Shown piece by piece: positions 52,007-59,784 of a stretch of 64,000 nucleotides of DNA. A model generated the notes under the pieces. The model had not been told where the DNA came from. It made no database searches and saw nothing but the letters and a program-made list of their open reading frames with translations. Source of the stretch: Bacillota bacterium (lineage in GTDB: Bacteria; Bacillota; Dethiobacteria; Dethiobacterales; Dethiobacteraceae). The stretch spans positions 1 to 64,000 of the forward strand of contig QLUR01000011.1 of NCBI GenBank assembly GCA_018725565.1, read 5' to 3'. Every line of letters begins with the position of its first letter. The first letter of the stretch is position 1. Made by a program: the position numbers and the translations under genes.

Positions 52007-52747
52007 CTAGTTTAGGTACCATTCCAGGATTTGCCGCCCGGCCAGGGCCGTCACCAGGGCGGCCAGAGCCAGGAACGGCCCGAACGGGATAGCGTCCTTG
52101 CGCCCCTTGATTTTCAGCAACAGCAGCGCTCCGCCGACCACCCCTCCGGAAATAAAGGCCAGCAACAACAGCAGCAGCGTCCCCGGCAGGCCGGAGTAAA
52201 AGCCGAGCGGCAGCATCAGCTTGACGTCGCCGCCGCCCATGCCGCCCTTCGTCACCACGGCCAGCGCCAGCAGCAGCAGGCTGCCGGCCAGCGCTCCCCA
52301 CACCGCGCTGCCTAGCGGCACCTCCGGCCAGAAAATCTGCCGGACCACGGCAACCCCGGACAGCAGAACAACCAGCCGGTTGGGGATCAGCTGGTGCTCC
52401 AGGTCAATAAAAGCAATTATGATTACAACGGCAAAGAAGGCGGCGCTTGTAGCAAAGGAAGCGGTCAGACCCAGCTGACGCCAGATCAGGAGAAAAACTA
52501 TTCCGGTCAACAGTTCCACCAGCGGATAGCGCCAGGAAACTGGCGCCGCACAGCCGCGGCAGTTTCCGCGCTGCCAGAGCCAGGAAATAACCGGCACGAG
52601 TTCCGCCGCGCGCAAGCGCCGGCCGCAGGACGGGCACTTAGACGGCGGGAAAACGATTGATTCCCCCCTTGGCAGGCGGCAGATGCAGACGTTTAAAAAA
52701 GAACCGACCAGTAACCCCAGGACAAAAACCAGCACGCCGTCCGCCAT
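52007..52747 (-). CDS. pilD: prepilin peptidase/N-methyltransferase
   Basis: The 246-residue membrane aspartic protease has the N-terminal methyltransferase zinc region (CPSCGRRLRAAELVP, GNCRGCAAPVSWRYPLVELLTG), several transmembrane helices and the two active-site aspartates in IAFIDLEHQLIPNRL and GGMGGGDVKLMLPLG. It cleaves and N-methylates the prepilins encoded around it. It lies between PilV-like and the 86-residue coiled-coil gene. Confidence 0.95.
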   Translation of the reverse strand: MADGVLVFVLGLLVGSFLNVCICRLPRGESIVFPPSKCPSCGRRLRAAELVPVISWLWQRGNCRGCAAPVSWRYPLVELLTGIVFLLIWRQLGLTASFATSAAFFAVVIIIAFIDLEHQLIPNRLVVLLSGVAVVRQIFWPEVPLGSAVWGALAGSLLLLALAVVTKGGMGGGDVKLMLPLGFYSGLPGTLLLLLLAFISGGVVGGALLLLKIKGRKDAIPFGPFLALAALVTALAGRQILEWYLN

Positions 52748-52773
52748 TCCCTCACCACTTAATTATTGAGTAT

Positions 52774-53034
52774 TTAAACTGCCTTCTGCTCTAGTCGTTC
52801 TATGCGCTTTTCAAGTCGTGCAATGTCTGAAAATACTCCTTGGTTAATTACATAATTGATTTCCGCAACGTCTTTCCTTATTGCTGTTACTTGTTTTATC
52901 AGGTTTTCCTGTCCCTTTACTAACGCTTCTTGACCTATGACTAATGTTTCTTGTCCCTTTTCAAATCGGTTTACGGATGTTTTCATTTCCTTTAACTCAT
53001 GGAGAATGGCTGCCAATAGATCTTTTTCTTGCAT
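52774..53034 (-). CDS. small coiled-coil protein with heptad repeats
   Basis: The 86-residue protein has three GQExLvx heptads (GQETLVI, GQEALVK, GQENLIK) followed by a leucine-zipper-like C-terminus (DIARLEKRIERLEQKA). It is preceded by an A-rich ribosome-binding region. The GQE words recall the 11-residue repeats of the protein at 54475. It lies between the major pilin and pilD. The function is unknown. Confidence 0.6.
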   Translation of the reverse strand: MQEKDLLAAILHELKEMKTSVNRFEKGQETLVIGQEALVKGQENLIKQVTAIRKDVAEINYVINQGVFSDIARLEKRIERLEQKAV

Positions 53035-53140
53035 TTTATCACGCTCCCAAAGTTTTTATATTCAGAGGAGGGAGAAAGAGCGTAATCGTAATTGAGTATG
53101 GTGTCCGTGCAATTACCCTGTGTAATTACTCTGTAATTAG

Positions 53141-53201
53141 TGTCCGGCGCCCGGGCCTGCCCGGGGGAGCAGTGGCTAAATGTTTTCCCGGACGCCGGAC
53201 A
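53141..53201. repeat. 61-bp inverted repeat downstream of the pilin gene
   Basis: TGTCCGGCG at the left and CGCCGGACA at the right, extended by CCGGG/CCCGG past a bulge, bracket a GC-rich centre. On the minus strand it starts about 20 bases after the pilin stop. It has no U-tract, so it may be a structured mRNA end, a recombination site or a small mobile remnant. Confidence 0.5.
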
Positions 53202-53219
53202 AGTTTAGTCGCGTTACAG

Positions 53220-53732
53220 CTATCTGGTGGTGCCAAGCCCGTTGGGCGAGACCCAGGTAAAGCCGGCTCTGCCGGCTGGGATGATGGGGGCTGCTGGGGG
53301 GGCTGGGGTATCAGGCACAACAATATCGCTAGAATCATACCGGACCGCATAGAGTGGATGCGTTCCGGGAGGTAGCCCCGTTGGCACGGCCGGCAGCGCC
53401 TCTGCTGGATCGGTGATATCGCCGTCGCCATTGCCGAAGTGAGCGTCTATGAAGGCTATGCCGGAAGGAGTAGTGCCATCAAGCGTCTCCGGATACCTCA
53501 ACCGCGGGCCGGCGGCGGTAATCCCCAGGTAAAAGGCGTCCAGGGCGTTTAAGATCATGCGTTCGTTGGCGATATCCGCCCCGACACGCGCCGCGCGGAT
53601 GTTTTCCGTCACGCGCGGCACGGCGATGGCCGCCAGGATGCCGAGGATGGCCACCACGACCAAGAGTTCCACCAGGGTGAAACCGCGCCTGTTACGGCGG
53701 CTGCGCTGCAAAACAACAGCAATTTTCAGCAT
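53220..53732 (-). CDS. pilA: major type IV pilin-like prepilin
   Basis: The 170-residue prepilin has a basic leader (RSRRNRRG) cleaved before FTLVELLVVVAILGILAAIAVPR, a textbook class III signal with Glu at +5 and the long hydrophobic alpha1 helix. The C-terminal domain is proline-rich (PDTPAPPAAPIIPAG). It starts at ATG behind AAAGGAG. The cyclic-di-GMP riboswitch lies about 480-560 bases upstream on the same strand, with repeat copy E between. By position and signal it is the most likely main subunit, but this is inference. Confidence 0.88.
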   Translation of the reverse strand: MLKIAVVLQRSRRNRRGFTLVELLVVVAILGILAAIAVPRVTENIRAARVGADIANERMILNALDAFYLGITAAGPRLRYPETLDGTTPSGIAFIDAHFGNGDGDITDPAEALPAVPTGLPPGTHPLYAVRYDSSDIVVPDTPAPPAAPIIPAGRAGFTWVSPNGLGTTR

Positions 53733-54063
53733 TATTTCAACTCCTTTAATAAATTTCGAGCTGTACGACAGAGCTACTAAAACAATAGAAATATTTGTTC
53801 ATTTTCTTCGGACAAAACTTCCCCTAAATTTGTCTTACTAAAAGATACTTCCTGTCTGCTTGTGCGTGTCCGTACGCAGACAGGCGTGTCCGCTGCCTGA
53901 AACCCCCTCTCACCGTTTATTTTCGCTGCCAACCGACCACGATGCCGCGCCGGGGCTTGCCCCGCAGCGGGGCTTGAAATGGCGAATTAGGTAGCGATTT
54001 CAAGCCTATCAGCAAAAATTCGCCTTTGTTTACCATTTTCCTTCCACTTTTCCTTACTTATTT
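53733..54063. other. hairpin-rich leader between the riboswitch and the pilin
   Basis: No gene is visible. The stretch holds CTGTCTGC/GCAGACAG around 53851-53883, CCCCGC/GCGGGG near 53957-53976 and GGCGAATT/AATTCGCC near 53980-54023. These could be leader structures or insertion remnants. I could not identify a convincing promoter next to the pilin. Confidence 0.4.
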
Positions 54064-54139
54064 GTAACTGCTCAGGCCATCATGTGCCGCTGATTAGACA
54101 TCGTCAGATGCTAGGCGCGACGAGGACCGGAACGAAGGC
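54064..54139. repeat. repeat family copy E (left 76 bp)
   Basis: It starts GTAACTGCTCAGGCCATCAT, shares the core GTCAGATGCTAGGCGCGACG and ends GGACCGGAACGAAGGC, matching copy B over its left half. It lies between the riboswitch terminator and the pilin gene. Confidence 0.7.
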
Positions 54140-54161
54140 TGCTGTCAGGGCATACTGCAGC

Positions 54162-54187
54162 AAAAAGCTTCAGCCGGAGCTGAAGCC
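54162..54187 (-). terminator. terminator of the cyclic-di-GMP riboswitch
   Basis: GCTTCAGC and GCTGAAGC form a perfect 8-bp stem with a 4-base loop followed by TTTTT on the minus strand. It lies about 20 bases after the end of the riboswitch aptamer, so it is the likely expression platform. Confidence 0.85.
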
Positions 54188-54207
54188 TTATAAAACAAAC
54201 TCCTGCT

Positions 54208-54292
54208 CTTCGGCGGCCCGGCTGTCAATAGGCTCATGGCCCTTAGACCCGCGGCTTTGCGTCCCAGCCTTTCGGCAGGTTAGCCTTTTCGG
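54208..54292 (-). ncRNA. cyclic-di-GMP class I (GEMM) riboswitch
   Basis: The minus strand contains the GEMM-I landmarks in order: AAAGGCTAACCTGCCGAAAG with the GNRA tetraloop, GGGACGCAAAGCC (the conserved junction), GCGGGTCTAAGG (tetraloop receptor side) and a closing GC-rich helix. A promoter TTGACG-17-TATCCT starts about 35 bases before the aptamer and a strong terminator follows. The pilin gene is the next gene downstream. Signal-dependent termination in this position would tie pilin expression to cyclic-di-GMP; whether the ligand turns it on or off cannot be read with certainty. Confidence 0.85.
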
Positions 54293-54332
54293 TTCAGGGT
54301 TAATTGCGAAGCACTTTGTTACCTCTGACACA

Positions 54333-54361
54333 AGGATACGACACCCGACAGATTTCGTCAA
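54333..54361 (-). promoter_or_regulatory. sigma-A promoter of the riboswitch transcript
   Basis: The minus strand reads TTGACG, 17 bases, TATCCT. The predicted start (about 54326) lies 34 bases before the aptamer. Confidence 0.7.
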
Positions 54362-54474
54362 TGCCTGAATGAGCTAACAATTAGCCTTATGAGACTGATT
54401 AGCCGGAATATCTCATTTCTGCTCTATATTTGACTAATTTACCATCTATACCATGAAATTCCTGACAGCTATGC

Positions 54475-55032
54475 TTACTTCATCCGGCGCAGAATATACT
54501 CGTCGTGCCTGATTACCTCCGCCTCAATCCGGTCCAGCTTTTCGGAATTTAACTGGTAACCGTCAAATAAAGCCTTAAGCTTAGCGCCATGGTCGTTTTC
54601 GATTCTGACCACGCTTTTTTCCACAAAAGACAGCCGCTCTTCCAAAGACGACAGTTTTCGGTTGACAACACTGAACCCTTCCTTCATCTCTGTCCGCAGC
54701 TGCTCCTGGCCGTCCTTCATCTCAGTCCGCAGTTGCTCCTGACCGGCCTTCATCTCTACCCGCAGCTGCTCCTGGCCGTCCTTCATCTCTGCCCGCAGTT
54801 GCTCCTGACCGGCCTGCATCTCTGCCCGCAGTTGCTCCTGACCGGCCTGCATCTCTGCCCGCAGTTGCTCCTGGCCGGCTGTCAGCTCTGTCCGCAGTTG
54901 CTCCTGGCCGGCTGTCAGCTCTGTCCGCAGTTGCTCCTGACCGGCTGTCAGCTCTGTCCGCAGTTGCTCCTGGCCGCCCTTTAAGTCATTGTAGATCCTG
55001 GTCATAAGCTCCAGGATTTTTTCATTTTCCAT
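54475..55032 (-). CDS. coiled-coil protein with nine 11-residue repeats
   Basis: The 185-residue protein has a short N-terminus, nine copies of GQEQLRxExxx (99 residues) and a C-terminal coiled coil (SVVNRKLSSLEERLSFVEKSVVRIENDH, EKLDRIEAEVIRHDEYILRRMK). There is no signal peptide or transmembrane helix. The 11-residue period is shared with the protein at 48724. The ATG at 55032 has GGAGG 9 bases upstream. It lies between pilC and the riboswitch. The function is unknown; a filament or scaffold is possible. Confidence 0.75.
   Translation of the reverse strand: MENEKILELMTRIYNDLKGGQEQLRTELTAGQEQLRTELTAGQEQLRTELTAGQEQLRAEMQAGQEQLRAEMQAGQEQLRAEMKDGQEQLRVEMKAGQEQLRTEMKDGQEQLRTEMKEGFSVVNRKLSSLEERLSFVEKSVVRIENDHGAKLKALFDGYQLNSEKLDRIEAEVIRHDEYILRRMK
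54679..54975. repeat. tandem 33-bp coding repeats
   Basis: Nine 33-bp units (for example GCAGTTGCTCCTGGCCGGCT) encode the 11-residue repeats of the protein at 54475. Three pairs of neighbouring units are nearly identical, pointing to recent duplication. They are coding, without spacers, so not CRISPR. Confidence 0.85.
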
Positions 55033-55059
55033 TTCGGACATCCTCCTCCGAATATAGAT

Positions 55060-56316
55060 TTACTGGATATGCTGAAAGATTTCAAACATGGGCGTGACGA
55101 TGGCTATCACGATGGTGCCGACGATGATGGCTACGCCAAGAATCAGGATTGGCTCAATGACAGCGCTGAGGCGGGAAACGGCATAGGCTACGTCCGCCTC
55201 GTAAAAGTCGGCGACTTTTCCCATCATGGTGTCAATGGCGCCGGTTTCCTCACCGATTTTCAGCATCTCGGTCAGCATGGGCGGGAAGATTGCGCTGGCC
55301 CGCAGCGGCGCCGCCATACTCTGGCCCTGCCGGATGCCGGCAGCCGACTTGGCTATGGCCTCTTCCACTATTTTATTGCCGGAAACCCGTCCGACCAGGA
55401 GCAAGGCGGGCAGCACGCCGACACCGGAGGCCAGTAATGTGGCCAGCGTACGGGAAAAGCGGGCGAAGATCACTTTCTGGTACAGCGGGCCAAAGACCGG
55501 CAGCCGCATTTTCAGCCGGTCCAGGAAGTAGGCGCCGCGGGCGGTGCGGACATAGCGGCGTAAAGCCAGGACAAGCAGCGCAAGACCAAGAAAAATAAAG
55601 GGCCACCACTGTTGCGCGCCGGTGCCAAGCGACATCAGTATCCTGGTAATCAACGGCAACTCGGCGCCCATACCGGCGAACATCTGGGCAAACATGGGCA
55701 AGACGCGGACGATCAGAAAAACTACCACCAGCAAAGCCACTACCATGATTACCGCCGGATAGGTAGAAGCCGACTTGACCTTTTCCCGCAGGTCATGCTC
55801 TTTCTCAAAGTAGTCGGCCAGTCGTTTCAGCGTTACGTCCAGGGAGCCGCTAAGTTCTCCGGCCTCCACCATATGGACTAAAATACGCGGGAAAAAAGGG
55901 CTGTGTTCGGCGAAAGCCTCCGCCAAGCCGCTGCCTTTTTCCAGCGCGGTGATAACTTCCTGTACTTTTTGCGCCAGGCTTTTGGGCCGCGTCTGAGCAG
56001 CTAAAATTTTCAGGGCGGCAAGTACTGTCATGCCCGCTTCCACGGCCGTGGCAAACTGGCGGCAGAAAACCATGAAATCACGGGAATTCGGTTTTTTGTC
56101 AGGGATAGCTGGCAGCAAACCCCGCTCCAGAGGTACTCCCGGCGCTTTGCTTTTGCCGGCCGGCCGCGCGGCGAGGCCGGCCTCCCTGATGCTGACAATG
56201 TAGAGCCCGCTTTCGCGCAGTTCCTGCGCCGCCTGGTGCGGCGCGGCCGCCGCCAGTTCGCCGCTGATGCTTTGTCCTTTGCCGTTCCTGGCCTGGTATT
56301 TATAGAGCGGCGACAT
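55060..56316 (-). CDS. pilC: type IV pilus platform protein PilC
   Basis: The 418-residue inner-membrane protein has the GspF N-terminal segment (YKYQARNGKGQSISGELAA), two repeated cytoplasmic domains with FCRQFATAVEAGMTVLAALKIL and RFSRTLATLLASGVGVLPALLL, and three transmembrane segments, ending IEPILILGVAIIVGTIVIAIVTPMFEIFQHI. It works with PilB and PilT. It lies between pilT and the 185-residue coiled-coil gene. Confidence 0.95.
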   Translation of the reverse strand: MSPLYKYQARNGKGQSISGELAAAAPHQAAQELRESGLYIVSIREAGLAARPAGKSKAPGVPLERGLLPAIPDKKPNSRDFMVFCRQFATAVEAGMTVLAALKILAAQTRPKSLAQKVQEVITALEKGSGLAEAFAEHSPFFPRILVHMVEAGELSGSLDVTLKRLADYFEKEHDLREKVKSASTYPAVIMVVALLVVVFLIVRVLPMFAQMFAGMGAELPLITRILMSLGTGAQQWWPFIFLGLALLVLALRRYVRTARGAYFLDRLKMRLPVFGPLYQKVIFARFSRTLATLLASGVGVLPALLLVGRVSGNKIVEEAIAKSAAGIRQGQSMAAPLRASAIFPPMLTEMLKIGEETGAIDTMMGKVADFYEADVAYAVSRLSAVIEPILILGVAIIVGTIVIAIVTPMFEIFQHIQ

Positions 56317-56336
56317 TCTTTGCCCTCCTCCGTACT

Positions 56337-57410
56337 CTAATGGCGCGCTTCCAGTTCGCGGAGCATGCTTTCCGGGTCGACGGCGTAATTTAAGGCGTCT
56401 TCGTAGCTGATTTTGCCTTCCCGGTACAGAGTGCGTAAAGAAGCGTCCATGGTCTGCATGCCAAAACGGGCGCCGGTTTGCATCGCCGAATAAATCTGGT
56501 GCGTTTTGCCTTCCCGGATTAGGTTACGCACCGCCGGGGTCACCACCATCAGCTCGGTGGCGGCAATCCGCCCGTCTGAGTCGCGCAGGCGCAGCAGCTG
56601 CTGGGAGAGCACGCCGATTAGCGAGTTGGAGAGTTGTACCTTTATCTGTTGCTGCTGGTGAGGCGGGAAAATATCAATGATGCGGTCTACCGTCAGCGGG
56701 GCGTTGATAGTGTGCAGGGTGGCCATCACCAGGTGGCCGGTTTCGGCGGCGGTGATGGCGATGCTGATCGTCTCCAGGTCACGCATCTCGCCGACTAGGA
56801 TCACGTCCGGGTCCTGGCGCAAGGACGCCCGCAGGGCGTTGGCAAAAGTATGGCTGTCGGCGCCGATTTCCCGCTGGTTGACAATCGATTTGCGGTGACT
56901 GTGCAGATATTCAATGGGGTCCTCGAGAGTTAAAATATGGCAGGAACGCTGCTCGTTAATCACGTTGAGCATAGCCGCCAGCGTTGTCGATTTGCCGCTG
57001 CCGGTCGGCCCAGTCACCAGAAAAAGCCCTTTAGTGCGCTTGGTAAATGATTCCAACACCGGCGGCATATTCAGCCTGGAAAGAGACGGGATATTACCGG
57101 AGATGGACCGCAACGCCAGGCTGACCGAGCCGCGCTGGCGGAAAATATTAACGCGGTAGCGGCCCACGCCGGCAATACCGACGGAAAAGTCAATCTCCCC
57201 GCGCTTGCTAAAGACGGCCCACTGACTGTCGTTTAAAATCTGTCTGGCCATGCTTTCCGCGTCCTCCATGGTACACGGCGGGTAATCCAGGCGGACCAGC
57301 TCGCCGTGCAGGCGCATAATCGGCGGGACGTTGACCGAGATGTGCAGATCGGAGGCCTGCCTCTCAGAAATCTGCTGCATCAGTTCTTTGATAGCTGGTA
57401 ACGGCAGCAA
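56337..57410 (-). CDS. pilT: pilus retraction ATPase PilT
   Basis: The 357-residue ATPase starts at TTG behind GAGGGGG. It has PAS-like N-terminus (ERQASDLHISVNVPPIMRLHGEL), Walker A GPTGSGKSTT, the Asp box ILTLEDPIEYLH, Walker B VILVGEMRDLETI, the His box GHLVMATLHT and the AIRNLIREGK-like segment (AVRNLIREGKTHQIYSAM) that is specific to PilT. It retracts pili. Confidence 0.95.
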   Translation of the reverse strand: MLPLPAIKELMQQISERQASDLHISVNVPPIMRLHGELVRLDYPPCTMEDAESMARQILNDSQWAVFSKRGEIDFSVGIAGVGRYRVNIFRQRGSVSLALRSISGNIPSLSRLNMPPVLESFTKRTKGLFLVTGPTGSGKSTTLAAMLNVINEQRSCHILTLEDPIEYLHSHRKSIVNQREIGADSHTFANALRASLRQDPDVILVGEMRDLETISIAITAAETGHLVMATLHTINAPLTVDRIIDIFPPHQQQQIKVQLSNSLIGVLSQQLLRLRDSDGRIAATELMVVTPAVRNLIREGKTHQIYSAMQTGARFGMQTMDASLRTLYREGKISYEDALNYAVDPESMLRELEARH

Positions 57411-57413
57411 TCT

Positions 57414-59099
57414 TTATACCCCCTCAAAAACTACCCTGATAGCTTCGCTGATACTGGTAACACCCTCACTGACCAGACGCATCCCCTCTTCCTGCAGAGT
57501 AACCATCCCGGACCGCAGGGCGCTGTTCCGGATATCTTCCATGGGGCTGGAACGGACGATCAGGGAGCGCAGCTCGCTCGTTAAGGCCAGTACTTCGTGG
57601 ATAGCGGTGCGGCCGCGGTAGCCCGTTTCCTTGCACTCCCGGCAGCCCCTGCCCCGGTAAAAGACCGGCCGCTCGTGGCTCGCGCTGTAATGGTTGTAAA
57701 TGCTCAGCTCCGGTGGAGTCGGCGTGTAGACGGCTTTGCAGTCCGGGCAGATTTTGCGCAGCAGCCGCTGCGCCACAATGCAAATAACCGATGAGGCGAT
57801 CAGGAACGGCTCGATACCCATCTCGGCCAGGCGGGACAGGGCGCGCGGCGCGTCGTTGGTATGCAGCGTGGAAAAGACCAGATGGCCGGTCAGGGCGGCG
57901 CGGATGGCGATTTCCGCCGTCTCGGCGTCGCGTATTTCCCCAACCATGATAATATCCGGGTCCTGGCGCAGAATGGAGCGCAGCGCCGCGGCAAAGGTCA
58001 GCCCAATTTTGGTGTTGACCTGCACCTGATTGATGCCGTCCAGGCGGAATTCCACCGGGTCCTCCACGGCGACAGCGTTTTTTTCCGGAGTGGCGATGGC
58101 GTTTAAGGATGAATAAAGAGTAGTCGTTTTGCCGCTGCCGGTCGGCCCTGTTACCAGGACCATGCCGTAAGCCGCCCGCAGGCAGGCGCGAAAAATCGCC
58201 TCATTATGAGGTGAAAACCCGAGCTGCTCCACAGGCAGCAGCATTTTGGCCTTGTCCAGCACACGCAGGACCACTTTCTCGCCCTGCACCGTCGGCAGCG
58301 AAGAAACCCTGATATTGATTGGCCGCCCCTCAGCTTGCAGCGTAAAGCGGCCATCCTGCGGCAGGCGGCGCTCCGCGATGTTCATGCCGGAGATAATCTT
58401 GACCCGGGAAGTAATCAGCGCCTGCGTTTTTTTGGGGGAAATCATGATGTCGCGCAAAAACCCGTCCACGCGCAGCCGCACCTGCAAGCCGCCTTCTCGC
58501 GGCTCCAGGTGGATATCACTGGCCCCTTCGCTGACAGCCTGCTGGATAACCGAGTTGACCACCTTGACAATCGGTGCGTCATCCACCATCGCCGCCAGGT
58601 TTTCCTGGTCAGCCAGGTCCTTTTCCGCATCGTCAAACTGAAGTGCCGCCTCAGCCGATTCCTTGAGGCCGAAAACCTGGTCTATGGTCTGGCGGATAAC
58701 ACTCTCTCTGGCAATGACCGGCTCTACCTCGCAACCGGTTAACAGCGCCACATCGTCTATGGCCAGGATGTTGAGCGGGTCAGCCATGGCCAGGATGATT
58801 TTGTTTCCTTTGCGGGCCAGCGGGAGGACGGAGTACCGCTTGGCAAGATAGGCGGGGAGAGCAGTAGCCACCTCCTGATCCACCATGGCCGGATTTAACT
58901 CTACGGATAGGACGCCCAGCTGCTCGGCCAACAGGGCAATGATCTGGTTTTCCGTAAGCAACCCCTTGTCCACCAGAAGCTTGCCGAGCCGTTCCCGTTT
59001 GCGTCCTTGTTCCAGCAGCGCCTCCTCCAGCTGCTCTCCTGTAATCAGTCCCGCCTGCCGCAACATATCGCCCAGCTTTCGCCGCTGCCGGTTTGCCAT
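57414..59099 (-). CDS. pilB: pilus extension ATPase PilB with two MshEN motifs
   Basis: The 561-residue ATPase has, at residues 7-31 and 37-60, two MshEN-type motifs of the form RLGxxLxxxGLLxxxQxxxxLxxQ (RKLGDMLRQAGLITGEQLEE; RLGKLLVDKGLLTENQ). In MshE and related ATPases this motif binds cyclic-di-GMP. The rest is a GspE/PilB: HLEPREGGLQVRLRVDG, Walker A GPTGSGKTTT (318-327), Walker B IIMVGEIRDAETAE, a tetracysteine zinc site (CPDC and CREC) and the C-terminal domain. The ATG is behind GGAGGTGG. It is the first gene of the pilus run. Confidence 0.94.
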   Translation of the reverse strand: MANRQRRKLGDMLRQAGLITGEQLEEALLEQGRKRERLGKLLVDKGLLTENQIIALLAEQLGVLSVELNPAMVDQEVATALPAYLAKRYSVLPLARKGNKIILAMADPLNILAIDDVALLTGCEVEPVIARESVIRQTIDQVFGLKESAEAALQFDDAEKDLADQENLAAMVDDAPIVKVVNSVIQQAVSEGASDIHLEPREGGLQVRLRVDGFLRDIMISPKKTQALITSRVKIISGMNIAERRLPQDGRFTLQAEGRPINIRVSSLPTVQGEKVVLRVLDKAKMLLPVEQLGFSPHNEAIFRACLRAAYGMVLVTGPTGSGKTTTLYSSLNAIATPEKNAVAVEDPVEFRLDGINQVQVNTKIGLTFAAALRSILRQDPDIIMVGEIRDAETAEIAIRAALTGHLVFSTLHTNDAPRALSRLAEMGIEPFLIASSVICIVAQRLLRKICPDCKAVYTPTPPELSIYNHYSASHERPVFYRGRGCRECKETGYRGRTAIHEVLALTSELRSLIVRSSPMEDIRNSALRSGMVTLQEEGMRLVSEGVTSISEAIRVVFEGV

Positions 59100-59367
59100 T
59101 ATCCACCTCCTCCGCCAGACCCTTGCTATGTTCGCTTCATTAATAAGCGACTTTGGCGCCTGATCTGCGTCAGGCGGCCAACGGCACCTTCAGACAATGC
59201 TGTTCGACAGAAAGGCGCCTTAGTCCTGCTCCGCACAAGGCGTCTCCAGAAATGTCCGGCAAGGATGGCCTCACCAGCAGCCAGCTCAAAGTTTCCAGTT
59301 GGCAAGAACGCATAAAACTCCTGTCAAAAGGTTAGCTTAACCGCCAAAAGCACTGGCGGTGAATAAA

Positions 59368-59784
59368 ATGAACAATACCAGCGGTTATACCCTTCTTGAA
59401 ACAGTAACAGTGATCTGCCTGGTGACTGCGCTGACAGCAGCCGGTATCCCTCCGCTTTCCCGGCACCTGGATACGGCCAGAAACAACGTGCTGGCGTACA
59501 ACGTGCGTGTATTGCAGCAGACAATAGAGATTTTTGCCGTGCTGGAAGGGAGTTACCCCGCCTGCCTTACTGAACTGGTCGAGGAAGGCTACCTTTACAG
59601 CCTGCCGGTTAACCCCTGGACCGGGCGGCCTGACTTTTGCTACGACCCGGTAAGCGGAAGAATCAGGTCGGCTCCCTTGGCAAATGAACCTGACGGACGA
59701 AGCTGCCCGAGATTCATTTTTGGCGGCGGGCGGCGGCAAGCAGCGCCCGCCGCATTACTTCCAGCGGCGGTTCATGTCCGGTAA
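59368..59784 (+). CDS. prepilin-like protein on the opposite strand
   Basis: The 138-residue protein starts at ATG 59368 (a GTG at 59359 is possible). MNNTSG is followed by YTLLETVTVICLVTALTAAGIPPL, a class III-like prepilin signal with Glu at +5, and AYNVRVLQQTIEIFAVLEGSYPACLTELVEEGYL, typical of pseudopilins such as GspG/competence types. Its last 71 bases overlap the 3-prime end of aroE on the other strand. CCGCCA/TGGCGG form a hairpin just before the start (59341-59359). Confidence 0.75.
   Translation: MNNTSGYTLLETVTVICLVTALTAAGIPPLSRHLDTARNNVLAYNVRVLQQTIEIFAVLEGSYPACLTELVEEGYLYSLPVNPWTGRPDFCYDPVSGRIRSAPLANEPDGRSCPRFIFGGGRRQAAPAALLPAAVHVR

Noticed and set aside
54679-54975. Regular 33-bp repeats that could look like a CRISPR array
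   Set aside because: The units are head to tail without spacers, keep the reading frame and encode an 11-residue protein repeat. No cas genes are present.
59203-59209. TGTCGAA (0A box) upstream of pilB, also at 45668-45674
   Set aside because: A 7-base word is expected about eight times on both strands of 64 kb. Only the copy in the spo0A promoter is supported by context.
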